Part shown: positions 15,458-23,326 of the stretch, piece by piece
Layout: every line of letters starts with the position of its first letter
How positions within the stretch are numbered: position 1 is the first letter of the stretch
DNA from: Syntrophomonadaceae bacterium
GTDB taxonomy: Bacteria; Bacillota; Dethiobacteria; DTU022; UBA8154
Direction of reading: 5' to 3'
NCBI GenBank assembly: GCA_003563895.1
Contig: PWTK01000026.1
Span: forward strand, 1-42,094
Length of the DNA: 42,094 nt
Position numbers and translations under genes: made by a program
The notes under the pieces: model-generated
The model's database searches: none
The model's input: the letters and a program-made list of their open reading frames with translations, nothing else
What the model was told of the DNA's origin: nothing

Positions 15458-15756
15458 GTGCCTTATTTGAAGGATAACAGGTTGCTGTTAATACTGCTGG
15501 GGATAATGCTCACCTGGAGTGCCGGAAGGGCACGCTGACCGTGGGGCGTTGGAAATTGGAGAAGAGCGAGGAAGAGCATCTTGCCGGAATGCCGGAGCAG
15601 CAGGGAAATGCTTAGATTCTTGGGACCACCTTCCCTGGGGAATGCGGCACGCTTAACCTGGTGCTGGAGTATACAGAAGGCGTGATGGTGGGGGAAAAGA
15701 TCTCTTCCCCCTGGCCCGGCTGTTTCTCCTGTTTGTTCACGTATAGGAATTTATAA
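15458..15756 (+). pseudogene. Decayed gene for a small secreted or lipoprotein-like product
   Basis: A GTG at 15458, 6 nt after AGGAAAGGGG, opens a 26-codon frame (PYLKDNRLLLILLGIML...) that looks like a signal peptide and ends at TGA 15536-15538. The next frame continues from about 15532 with TLTVGRWKLEKSEEEHLAG, meets TAG at 15613 and runs on to TAA 15754-15756 (ILGTTFPGECGTLNLVLEYT). One frameshift and one stop would rejoin the pieces. I do not recognise the family. Chance reading is possible. Confidence 0.4.
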
Positions 15757-15878
15757 AACTCCTAATATATGTAATACTGGGAAGGCAGGGAAAAGCTGTT
15801 TTAGTACTCGACAGCGAATTTTCTTGGTTCCACCGGTTCTGCTTGAAAGGCAGGGGGCCTCATTTTTAGCCGTCCGGG

Positions 15879-16694
15879 CTAATCCAAAAGGTTTTCCAGC
15901 CCGTAGACCAGCCCCTTCAGCTCCATGACCTTCCTGGCCGCCATGAGCACGCCCGGCATAAAAGAGCTGCGGTCGTATGAATCGTGCCGGATGGTGAGGG
16001 TCTGACCCAGCCCGCCGAATATGACCTGCTGGTGTGCAATGAGCCCCTGCAGCCTGATGCTGTGAATGTGGACCCTTTCATAAACGCCTCCTCTGGCGCC
16101 CTCCAGCTTTAGGAGTTCTTCCTTTTGCGTGGGCTGGGCGGTGGGCTCCAGTCGGCCGGCGGCGATCATTTCTGCCGTTTTCAGCGCCGTACCGGAAGGC
16201 GCATCCATTTTTTTGTCGTGGTGCAGTTCGATGATTTCGGCCTGGGGCAGGTAGCGAGCCGCCTGTTCAGCGAACTTCATCATGAGGACCGCCCCCAGCG
16301 CGAAATTGGGGGCGATTACCGCTCCCAGCCCCCTTTTTCCCACCTCTTCCCCGAGGCGGACAACGTCAGCCTGGATGATGCCGGTGGTCCCCACCACGGG
16401 ACGCACACCGCATTCGAGGGCGGTTTCGATGTTTGGAATTACCGCGGAAGGAGTGGTAAAGTCAACCAGGACATCCGGTGCGGCTTTCTCTAAGGCCGCA
16501 GGGGTGAGGCCGGTTATCACAATTCCCAACTCCGGCCCTTCCAGCACCGCGCCCAGGTCCTTTCCCCCTTCTCGCTCATCGAAAGCAGCGGTCAATTTCA
16601 ACTCATCGTCCTCCAGGACAGCGCGGCACACTTGGCGCCCCATGCGGCCGCAGGCTCCGCTAACGGCGACAGCGATCCATTTTTTTGCATTCAT
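15879..16694 (-). CDS. dapB: 4-hydroxy-tetrahydrodipicolinate reductase
   Basis: DapB reduces the product of DapA with NAD(P)H on the way to diaminopimelate and lysine. The 271-residue sequence has the nucleotide-binding VSGACGRMGRQV, DVLVDFTTPSAV and VVGTTG. The catalytic and substrate region is ELHHDKKMDAPSGTA, with IHSIRLQG later. The start ATG 16694 has GGGAGGGGG at normal spacing. The other dap genes are not nearby, so it stands alone. A consensus promoter lies just upstream. Confidence 0.95.
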   Translation of the reverse strand: MNAKKWIAVAVSGACGRMGRQVCRAVLEDDELKLTAAFDEREGGKDLGAVLEGPELGIVITGLTPAALEKAAPDVLVDFTTPSAVIPNIETALECGVRPVVGTTGIIQADVVRLGEEVGKRGLGAVIAPNFALGAVLMMKFAEQAARYLPQAEIIELHHDKKMDAPSGTALKTAEMIAAGRLEPTAQPTQKEELLKLEGARGGVYERVHIHSIRLQGLIAHQQVIFGGLGQTLTIRHDSYDRSSFMPGVLMAARKVMELKGLVYGLENLLD

Positions 16695-16727
16695 GGCGTG
16701 AAACCCCCTCCCTGTTCTCGATATCTT

Positions 16728-16756
16728 ATTCTCCTACATCACCCGGGAGATGTCAA
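16728..16756 (-). promoter_or_regulatory. Promoter for dapB
   Basis: On the minus strand TTGACA (16756-16751) is 17 bp from GAGAAT (16733-16728), about 35 bp upstream of the start codon. Confidence 0.6.
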
Positions 16757-17146
16757 GAATTCTCCTCCCCCGGGGATCTTTTTCCCGCGTTTTTTGGCCC
16801 GCTTCCCACCTTGCTGGACGATCCAGGGCTTTTTCCCGCAGCAACCGGCTGGGGCGGTGGCAGCGGTGTCGATGCAAACCCGCCACCCGCTTGAAGCAGG
16901 AAACGCTGTCACAAAAAGAAGCGCCGGCGGAAGGGAATCCGGGGGGAAAGAGGGAATACATATGAGGGTGCTAGAAACCTTCTGCCGGTCACTGTAAAAC
17001 ATGATCCCGTGGCGCCTTCGCAGGCCGGCATGCCCGCCGGGCAGGCTTTTGGAAATGAAGGCGGTTGCCGGCGACAGGCATTGGAACAGCAGTTGTTGTA
17101 TGTAACGCGTTTTTTCCGGGTTTGCTGCCCTGCCATGATTTTGGGG
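16757..17146. other. Intergenic region between dapB and the phosphohexomutase gene
   Basis: No gene recognised in 390 bp. A very short frame (ATG 16962, 11 codons) behind an AAAGAGGG is present but has no supporting feature. No good promoter pair is visible for the downstream gene. Confidence 0.4.
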
Positions 17147-17193
17147 AAGGGAGGTGCGCTTCCGGCACCGTGCGCCGGGAGCGGGGACACTTG
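17147..17193 (+). promoter_or_regulatory. Shine-Dalgarno-hairpin-start element, phosphohexomutase gene
   Basis: AAGGGAGGTG (17147-17156), then cg, then CTTCCGGC (17159-17166) pairing with GCCGGGAG (17174-17181) over 8 bp with one G-U. Then cggggacac and the start TTG 17191. The linear spacing is 34 nt, and 11 nt without the hairpin. No other ribosome binding site serves this TTG well. Confidence 0.68.
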
Positions 17194-18714
17194 AGCAGGA
17201 TCAAGTTCGGTACGGACGGCTGGCGCGCCGAGATAGCCGGGGGTTTTACCTTCGACAATGTCTGCGCCGCAACACGGGCCGTGGCCCGCTTTCTGGAGGA
17301 AGAGGGCCGCGGCGGCCGCGGTGTGGTGGTAGGCTTTGACACCCGCTTCCTGTCGGAAGAGTTTGCCGCGCGCGCTGTGCTGGTGCTGCTGGAACGGGGC
17401 ATCAAGGTGTACCTCTGTCCCCGCCCCGCGCCTACCCCTGCCGTCGCTTATGCGGTCAGCCACCTGGGCTGCGACGGGGCGCTCATGTTCACCGCCAGCC
17501 ACAACCCTCCGCGCTACCACGGGCTGAAATATATTCCCCACTACGCCGGGCCGGCCCTGCCACGGGAAACGGACCGCATCGGGGAACTGGTGGCGATAGA
17601 ACAGCATAAGGCACCACGAGAAAAAAACGCCGCTGGAGGGGAAAAGGAGCATTTGCTGCCCGCCCTGATAAACCTCCTGGAAACTGCCCGAAAGGGTGAT
17701 CCGCTGCCCTCTCTTCGGACTGACCTTCTGCCTGCCAGCACCGAGCCGCTGGAGCTCATCGAGCCGGCGGATGCCTACCTGGAGCATCTGCGGGAGCTCA
17801 TCAACACTGCGGCCATCAGGGAAGCCTCGCCGACGGTGGCGGTCGACCCTCTTCACGGTGCCGCCCGGGGTTACCTTGAGGCGTTTTTTGTTCCCTTGGG
17901 CTGCCGGGTCGAGGTGATTCGGGGGGAACGGGATCCCTTTTTTGGAGGGAGCCTTCCCGATCCTTCGGAAGAAAACCTTTCCCGGTTGAAGGAGCTGGTC
18001 CAGAACATCGGAGCTGCGGCGGGCCTGGCGCTCGATGGAGACGGCGACCGGCTGGGCGTGATCAGTTCCCGGGGGAATTTCTTAAACGCCAACCAGCTGC
18101 TCACCCTTTTCCTGGAGCACCTGTTGGAAAACCGGGGTTGGCGGGGCAAGACGGCCCGCACCGTCGCCACCACCCACAACCTGGATCGCCTGGCCGAGGC
18201 CGGTGGGCTCGAGGTCCTGGAGACCCCCGTGGGATTTAAGTATATCGGGGAAGCCATGCGCAGGGGCGGGGTGATCCTGGGAGGGGAAGAGAGCGGCGGC
18301 CTGAGCATCCGGGGCCATATTCCGGAAAAGGACGGGATCATGGCGGCGCTGCTTTACGTGGAGATGCTCTGCTGCGAAGGGTTGGGAGCGGAAGAGCTTT
18401 TCGAGCGCATCGGGAAAAAGGTGGAGTTGCTCTCTTCCAAGCGTTGGGACCTGCACACCACTCCTGCAGGAAAAGAGGAGGTCCTCCAAAGACTCGGCTG
18501 CTGGGAGCCTGGGGAGTTGAGGGGCCTGAAAGTACAGGCAATCCGACGCCTGGACGGCGTAAAAGTGCTGCTGGCGGAAGGAAGCTGGTGCCTGGTACGG
18601 CCCTCCGGCACTGAGGACCTCTTTCGCCTCTACGTGGAAGCGCCCTCCAGGGAAATGGTGGAGAAACTGGGGTCCGCCGTGCGCAGCGCACTGTTCGAAG
18701 GGGTTTTATGTTGA
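17191..18714 (+). CDS. Phosphoglucomutase/phosphomannomutase family protein
   Basis: An alpha-D-phosphohexomutase of 507 residues with all four active-site loops. The phosphoserine loop is TASHNPP (101-107, Ser103), the metal loop DGDGDR (282-287), the sugar loop GGEESGG (364-370) and the phosphate loop RPSGTE (470-475). It interconverts hexose 1- and 6-phosphates; glucose or mannose preference cannot be read from sequence. TTG 17191 gives the expected opening SRIKFGTDGWR; longer frames upstream have no family similarity. The next gene is a glucose-6-phosphate isomerase, so the two handle the same sugar-phosphate pool. Confidence 0.92.
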   Translation: MSRIKFGTDGWRAEIAGGFTFDNVCAATRAVARFLEEEGRGGRGVVVGFDTRFLSEEFAARAVLVLLERGIKVYLCPRPAPTPAVAYAVSHLGCDGALMFTASHNPPRYHGLKYIPHYAGPALPRETDRIGELVAIEQHKAPREKNAAGGEKEHLLPALINLLETARKGDPLPSLRTDLLPASTEPLELIEPADAYLEHLRELINTAAIREASPTVAVDPLHGAARGYLEAFFVPLGCRVEVIRGERDPFFGGSLPDPSEENLSRLKELVQNIGAAAGLALDGDGDRLGVISSRGNFLNANQLLTLFLEHLLENRGWRGKTARTVATTHNLDRLAEAGGLEVLETPVGFKYIGEAMRRGGVILGGEESGGLSIRGHIPEKDGIMAALLYVEMLCCEGLGAEELFERIGKKVELLSSKRWDLHTTPAGKEEVLQRLGCWEPGELRGLKVQAIRRLDGVKVLLAEGSWCLVRPSGTEDLFRLYVEAPSREMVEKLGSAVRSALFEGVLC

Positions 18715-18737
18715 GCGCTTTGTGAGAAACGCTTTTT
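18714..18737 (+). terminator. Weak intrinsic terminator after the phosphohexomutase gene
   Basis: AGCG(c)TTT pairs with AAACGCT around gtgag, 7 bp with a bulge, ending in five T. It overlaps the stop codon. Confidence 0.4.
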
Positions 18738-18806
18738 CTCTATTTCCGTTTTACCCTGTGGAGGCTGTTTTGGGCGGTGTTTGTGAAAAAATCGATTTCC
18801 GGGGTG

Positions 18807-18846
18807 AAAGGGGGTTGTTCCGGCACAGAGCCGGCAAAAAACCATG
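18807..18846 (+). promoter_or_regulatory. Shine-Dalgarno-hairpin-start element, isomerase gene
   Basis: AAAGGGGGTT (18807-18816), then gtt, then the perfect hairpin CCGGC-acaga-GCCGG (18820-18834), then caaaaaacc and ATG 18844. The linear distance is 27 nt, and 12 nt without the hairpin. Confidence 0.65.
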
Positions 18847-19707
18847 ATCGACTTAAGCTGCAGCGGACTGCCGCTTGCCTGGGACGAAGAAAAAGAGGCC
18901 CTTCTGTTCGGTCCAGGGGTCGAAGAGGTCAAGCCGTCCTTGCGGAGAGTGGGAGATATGGAAGAAATCCTCTACGAGCCGGAGATTCTGGCGAGAGGCA
19001 GTGAAGCGCCCGAGCGGCCGCTCTACTACATGTACCGGGATGTGCACAGGCTGAAAGACCGCCCCCTGTTCAGGCGGAAAGGCATCCGCTACGATATAAC
19101 GGTGCTGGTGCCGGGCCAGGTGGGAAGCGAACTGGTGAAAACGGTGGGGCACTATCACCCCAGGAAACCGGGCACGTTTTTTACATACCCCGAAGTTTAC
19201 GAAGTCCTGTACGGACAGGCCTGCTACCTTTTCCAGCGTCTGCGCACCTCCGAGCCCGAAGACGGGGTTGACCAGGCGGTGGCCGTGAAAGCCGGCCCCG
19301 GCGACAAAGTGCTGATTCCCTCCGGCTTTGGCCACATCACGGTAAACATCGGCCCCGGTTACCTGGTGATGAGCAACCTGGTGGCCGATAACTTCGGGTC
19401 CCTCTATGCGCCACTCACCTGCATGAGAGGGGGATGCTACTTCAAGCTCGCTGCACCTCAAAAAGAGGGCGGATCCCGGTTTGTCCGCAACCCCTGCTAT
19501 CCCCAGGCACCTCCGCTGCGCATCTGCCTGCCGGTAGAACTCCCTTCATACGGCCTCTTGCGGGGTCTGTCCCAGTACACCTCTTTCATTCGGCATCCGA
19601 ATTGTTTTGACTTCCTGACCCGGCCCGAAGAGTACCAGGAGGAGTTTCGGACGTATCTCCTGGCCCTGCAGGAGGTTTGCTGGCAGGGAGCAGAGGAGGA
19701 GGGCTGA
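18844..19707 (+). CDS. Glucose-6-phosphate isomerase, cupin type
   Basis: This is the metal-dependent cupin GPI, unrelated to the classical enzyme and first known from archaea. The 287-residue protein has the metal ligands in GHYHP (H103, H105), PEVYE (E117) and SGFGHITVN (H164). The conserved KPGTFFTYPEVYEVLYG lies between them. It converts glucose 6-phosphate to fructose 6-phosphate. ATG 18844 is supported by the hairpin-spaced Shine-Dalgarno. It lies 129 nt behind the phosphohexomutase gene. Confidence 0.9.
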   Translation: MIDLSCSGLPLAWDEEKEALLFGPGVEEVKPSLRRVGDMEEILYEPEILARGSEAPERPLYYMYRDVHRLKDRPLFRRKGIRYDITVLVPGQVGSELVKTVGHYHPRKPGTFFTYPEVYEVLYGQACYLFQRLRTSEPEDGVDQAVAVKAGPGDKVLIPSGFGHITVNIGPGYLVMSNLVADNFGSLYAPLTCMRGGCYFKLAAPQKEGGSRFVRNPCYPQAPPLRICLPVELPSYGLLRGLSQYTSFIRHPNCFDFLTRPEEYQEEFRTYLLALQEVCWQGAEEEG

Positions 19708-19787
19708 GGCGGACAGCTTGCTTTTTTGCCCCCGTCTCCCGGAGCGCTTTCCCCCTGCCGGGCGTGCTGTTTCTTCTGAACTGAACT

Positions 19788-20576
19788 TCAGATGAGTTGG
19801 GTTTTTTCAAACCGGTTGAACAGCAGCAGGAATACCGCTGCGTTGGCCAGAAGCAGCACTCCCAGCCCCAGCAGCAGATCCGGCCAGATCCAGCCCGAAG
19901 TCGCCAGGGAACGCATAGGGAGGACCGTATAGCTGACCGGGTTGTAATCGGCGACGATTTGCAGCCAGGAAGGCATTGCCTCACGCGGGAAAATGGCGTT
20001 GCTGGAAAAGATGAGAGGCATGGTCAGGAAGTTCACCACCGTAAACAGCGTTTCCGGCGTCTTGATGGCCGTGGCCAGTGCCAGGGAGATGCCGCCCATG
20101 ACCGTGGCGAAGAGGGCGCAGAAAACAAGCATCACCAGTGCCCCCGGCAGCCCGGTGGCCATGTGCACCCCGAGAAAGCGGGCGACGAGCAGGATGATGA
20201 TCATCTGCAAGGTGATCTGCAGGACAATGGCCGCCAGTTTGCCCAGGGGAATGGAAAAGCGCGGCAGGGGGGAGGTGAGCATTTTCTGCAAAAAACCCAG
20301 CCTCCGGTCCCAGATGAGAGAAACGCCGTTAAAGACTCCGCCGAACAGGGCCGACATCACCATGACGCCAGGGGTCATGAAAAGCAGGTAGTTGTCCACC
20401 CCCAGCAGGCGGGCCGCGTAAGGGTTGTCCGTGAGCCCCGCCATCATGTTCCCCATGAGCACCAGCCACAACAGCGGCTGGAAAAGGGCCATGATGATGC
20501 GCGTTTTCTGGCGGAAAAAGCGCTTGAGCTCGCGCCAGCACACGTAATAGGTGCTGTTGAGGTATATGGAGAGCAT
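19788..20576 (-). CDS. ABC-2 type transporter permease
   Basis: A 262-residue integral membrane protein with about six hydrophobic segments and the ABC-2 features ALFQPLLWLVLMGNMM, RRLGFLQKMLTSPL and FNPVSY-like ADYNPVSYTVLPMRSL near the C-terminus. The ATG at 20576 overlaps the TGA of the upstream ATPase gene by one base, so translation is coupled. With that ATPase it forms a two-gene exporter of the drug/lipid (DrrAB-like) type. The cargo is unknown. Confidence 0.9.
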   Translation of the reverse strand: MLSIYLNSTYYVCWRELKRFFRQKTRIIMALFQPLLWLVLMGNMMAGLTDNPYAARLLGVDNYLLFMTPGVMVMSALFGGVFNGVSLIWDRRLGFLQKMLTSPLPRFSIPLGKLAAIVLQITLQMIIILLVARFLGVHMATGLPGALVMLVFCALFATVMGGISLALATAIKTPETLFTVVNFLTMPLIFSSNAIFPREAMPSWLQIVADYNPVSYTVLPMRSLATSGWIWPDLLLGLGVLLLANAAVFLLLFNRFEKTQLI

Positions 20577-21625
20577 CAGCTCTGCAACCTCCTTCTGGTA
20601 AAGCGCTCCTGCAGGCCCTGGTCCTTGTGGACCTTTTCTTCCCGCAGATCCCGGCCGGTATAGCTGAGGAAAACATCGTCCAGGCTGGGGGTTTTCAAGG
20701 TGACCCGGCCTACTGAAGAACCGGTTTCCTGCAGGGCGGCAAAAAAGAGGGGCAGGGTTTCTTCCCCGCTGGCGGTAAGGGCCGAATATTCCCCTTTCCC
20801 CCCGTCCACTTCGACGATCTTCCTGATGGCCGGGATGCTGCGCAGTCGCTCCAGGGCGCGTTCTGTTTGGGCATCGCCCATCTCGCTGTTCAGGGTGAAA
20901 CGGATCAGGTCCCCTCCCATTTCTTTTTTCAGGTTGGAAGGGCTCTCGACTGTCAGCAGCCGCCCGTGATCGATGATCCCGATGCGGTCGCAGATCCGGT
21001 CCGCTTCCTCCATGTAGTGGGTGGTGAGGAAAATGGTCATCCCTTCCTTCTGGCGCAGTCCGGAGATATAGCGCCAAATTTCGCTTCTCGTCTGGATATC
21101 CAGCCCCAGCGTGGGCTCATCCAGGAAGAGGATGCGCGGCCTGTGCAGCAGTCCGGCGGCGATATCGAGCCGTTTTTTCATCCCCCCGGAATACGTTTCC
21201 ACTTTGCTGTTTTTTCTCTCCTCCAGGCCGACCAGATGCAGGACTTCAGCGATGCGGGCTTTCCGCTCTTCCGCGGGGATCCCGTAAAAACCGCCCTGCA
21301 GCCAGAGATTTTCACGGCCGGTCAGCATATCGTCCACGGAGAGTTCCTGGGAGACATAGCCGATATTCATGCGCACCTGCTGTGGATTGGCGCTCACATT
21401 GATGCCGTTGATAAATGCTTTTCCGCTGCTGGGTTTCAGCAGGGTGGTCAGGATCATCATAATGGTCGATTTGCCCGCGCCGTTGGGGCCTAGGAAGCCG
21501 AAAATCTCCCCTTCGTACACGCGGAAGCTGACCTCATCCACCGCCCGTATGCCCCCCGGGAAAGTCTTGGAGAGGTTTTCCACTTCGACCTGGATCTTTT
21601 TATTAATTTCGGGATTGTTTCCCAT
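20576..21625 (-). CDS. ABC transporter ATP-binding protein (DrrA-like)
   Basis: A 349-residue ATPase with Walker A GPNGAGKST, the signature YSGGMKKRLDIA, Walker B ILFLDEPTLGLD and H-loop TTHYMEEAD. It ends with the C-terminal extension typical of daunorubicin-resistance-type ATPases. ATG 21625 lies 7 nt after GAAGGAG; longer readings upstream have no ATPase similarity. It probably works as a dimer with the downstream permease. A small GACAG-atca-CTGTC inverted repeat sits just upstream of the ribosome site. Confidence 0.92.
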   Translation of the reverse strand: MGNNPEINKKIQVEVENLSKTFPGGIRAVDEVSFRVYEGEIFGFLGPNGAGKSTIMMILTTLLKPSSGKAFINGINVSANPQQVRMNIGYVSQELSVDDMLTGRENLWLQGGFYGIPAEERKARIAEVLHLVGLEERKNSKVETYSGGMKKRLDIAAGLLHRPRILFLDEPTLGLDIQTRSEIWRYISGLRQKEGMTIFLTTHYMEEADRICDRIGIIDHGRLLTVESPSNLKKEMGGDLIRFTLNSEMGDAQTERALERLRSIPAIRKIVEVDGGKGEYSALTASGEETLPLFFAALQETGSSVGRVTLKTPSLDDVFLSYTGRDLREEKVHKDQGLQERFTRRRLQS

Positions 21626-22068
21626 TATTCTGCTCCTTCGGACTGACAGATCACTGTCGGCAAATTTTTCTTTGCCCTGCCATAAAGCGAAATGCCGCCG
21701 GGCAGCGGCCACAGCAGCAACCGTTTTCGCCGGTTTCTTTAAAACTGCGGTATACCCCAGGCCTGCAGCGAAAATTCGCACTTAGTGTGACCATGGGAAG
21801 AGCCCGAGCGCCACCGCAGCGGAGCGGAAGCAAAGGGATATTCCTCCGCAGGAGGTGTGTTTCCATACCTGAAAGAGGAAGATAATACAACCCACCCCAT
21901 TGACTGGCGATGTATCAAAATTCATCTACTTTTCTCTGCAGGATTGGGTAATCACGCGAAAAAAACTTACCGTTTTTATCCGAGAAACGCTGCCCGGCAA
22001 TGCTGTCGGCAGTCGATGCTGGTATGTTATCGTCAAGCTAATAAAGCGTCAGGAATTATGAGTGAACA
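21626..22068. other. Intergenic region between the ABC ATPase and RDD genes
   Basis: No gene recognised in 443 bp. There is a CCTCC-gca-GGAGG hairpin near 21842-21854 and the GACAG inverted repeat at 21645-21658. No consensus promoter for the ABC operon is evident. Confidence 0.4.
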
Positions 22069-22758
22069 CTAAGCTCCAAAGCCGGAGCGGTATTCCTTCA
22101 CCTCGATCACCTGGGTGCCGGCTGCCAGATCTCCCAACCGCCGGCCTTTTTCGTGGATGAGAAGTGCCAGCGGCTCGATGATGAAGCCCACGGCAGGCAC
22201 GTGGCCCAGCAGCATCCCCACCAGGTTGCGCAGCGCGGAGTCGCCGAAGCTGCAGGGGGCGTGGTCTTTCACGCGCACCACCATCAGCCCGACCGCTTTT
22301 TTCCCCACGCTCTGTCCCTGGCCGAAACCGTCCCGCAGCAGCCAGTAGAGAATGTACCAGAGCCCCCCCAGCACCAGCAGCAGTATGATGCCTCCTGCCT
22401 GCAGGCCCGTTGCAGTGGAGCCCAAGGAGAAATCCGGTCCGGGCAGCGGGCCCTCAGGGAAAAAGCCGGTTTCTACGCGAAAAGTACCGAAAATGAGGCG
22501 GGAAACCCCAAGCAGCGGTATCAGGATGAAGAAGACCAGCCCGGCGATGATCCAGTCCACCAGCCAGCCCAAAAAACGCCTTCCGATACCGGCCCTGGGG
22601 TAACCGGTATAGGAGGTGCCCGTGAAAAAATCCGCTTCGGCCGTTTCCCTGAAAGGTCCTGGGTCCAGCCTGCTCAGGCAGTAGCGGCACTTGACGGCCT
22701 CGGCCAGGATCTCTTCTTTACAAAAAGGACATTGCTTGGTTTCTTTTTCTTCTTCCAT
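22069..22758 (-). CDS. Zinc-ribbon and RDD domain membrane protein
   Basis: The 229-residue protein starts with a short zinc ribbon (CPFCKEE...CRYCLSRL, two CXXC pairs, about residues 10-30). An RDD domain (about 55-220) follows with three or more transmembrane helices. The RDD markers are GIGRRFLGWLVDWIIAG with Arg and Asp in the first helix, and GQSVGKKAVGLMVVR. RDD proteins are poorly characterised; some have been linked to ion or small-molecule transport. AAGAAGGTG precedes ATG 22758. It is a single-gene unit with its own promoter. Confidence 0.85.
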   Translation of the reverse strand: MEEEKETKQCPFCKEEILAEAVKCRYCLSRLDPGPFRETAEADFFTGTSYTGYPRAGIGRRFLGWLVDWIIAGLVFFILIPLLGVSRLIFGTFRVETGFFPEGPLPGPDFSLGSTATGLQAGGIILLLVLGGLWYILYWLLRDGFGQGQSVGKKAVGLMVVRVKDHAPCSFGDSALRNLVGMLLGHVPAVGFIIEPLALLIHEKGRRLGDLAAGTQVIEVKEYRSGFGA

Positions 22759-22798
22759 AGGGGCACCTTCTTTCTTTTTGCACTGTTATGGCATAATC

Positions 22799-22827
22799 AT
22801 TATATCAACCTTATGTCCCGGGAGCAA
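22799..22827 (-). promoter_or_regulatory. Promoter for the RDD gene
   Basis: On the minus strand TTGCTC (22827-22822) and a perfect TATAAT (22804-22799) are 17 bp apart. Confidence 0.7.
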
Positions 22828-22895
22828 CGGGGTAAAAAGAGCGGCCAAATCCCCCCGATTCAGCAAAATGTAGAAAAAAAATTTGTAACCGGCTA

Positions 22896-22924
22896 TTGCT
22901 TCGGTTCAATCATTCTGCTATAAT
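22896..22924 (+). promoter_or_regulatory. Promoter for T-box leader 1
   Basis: TTGCTT (22896-22901) and TATAAT (22919-22924) are 17 bp apart; transcription would start near 22931. Confidence 0.75.
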
Positions 22925-22930
22925 TGGAAT

Positions 22931-23250
22931 AAGTTTTCACAGGGCGCAATAAAGGCCCTGCCGCAAGGAAAAAAAAAGAGCAAAGACCAAAAGCCGTGAA
23001 GGGGTCAAAGGACCGGAAAAACCCACCAGAGAGGAGGCTTGATGCGCTGAAAGGGCCTCCGGGTAAATTTTCGGTAGATAAGCCGCCCCGGAGCTGCGGG
23101 CTGAAAGAGCGCCGAGCGTCAGTAAGCCCTGCCGGTGAAAGCCGTTACCTGAAAGCCTCGTGCTTGAGAGGCCGGACATTAGTCCGGCAAATAGAGTGGT
23201 ACCGCGGGAAAGCCTGCCCGTCTCTGAATGAAAACAGAGGCGGGTTTTTT
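22931..23250 (+). ncRNA. T-box leader 1, upstream of an aminotransferase gene
   Basis: T-box leaders sense uncharged tRNA and switch between termination and antitermination. Seen here are the stem I AGAGA element (23029-23035 region) and its GGAGGC/GCCTCC distal stem. The T-box core AGAGTGGTACCGCGGG lies at 23193-23208. A 10-bp terminator, CCCGTCTCTG with CAGAGGCGGG plus TTTTTT, spans 23217-23250. The specifier internal loop appears to contain TAAATTTT on its 3' strand, which could be read as Ile or Phe codons; I cannot fix it by eye. Confidence 0.88.
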
Positions 23251-23326
23251 CGTTCCTTATGGCAGAATGCAGTTCATAAATTCATTTTTTGATTCCGGGT
23301 TTTATCATTCAGGGAGGTTGGGGATA

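Noticed and set aside
16962..16997. 11-codon frame behind AAAGAGGG
   Set aside because: No regulatory codon bias, attenuator or conserved feature near it; such short frames are common by chance.
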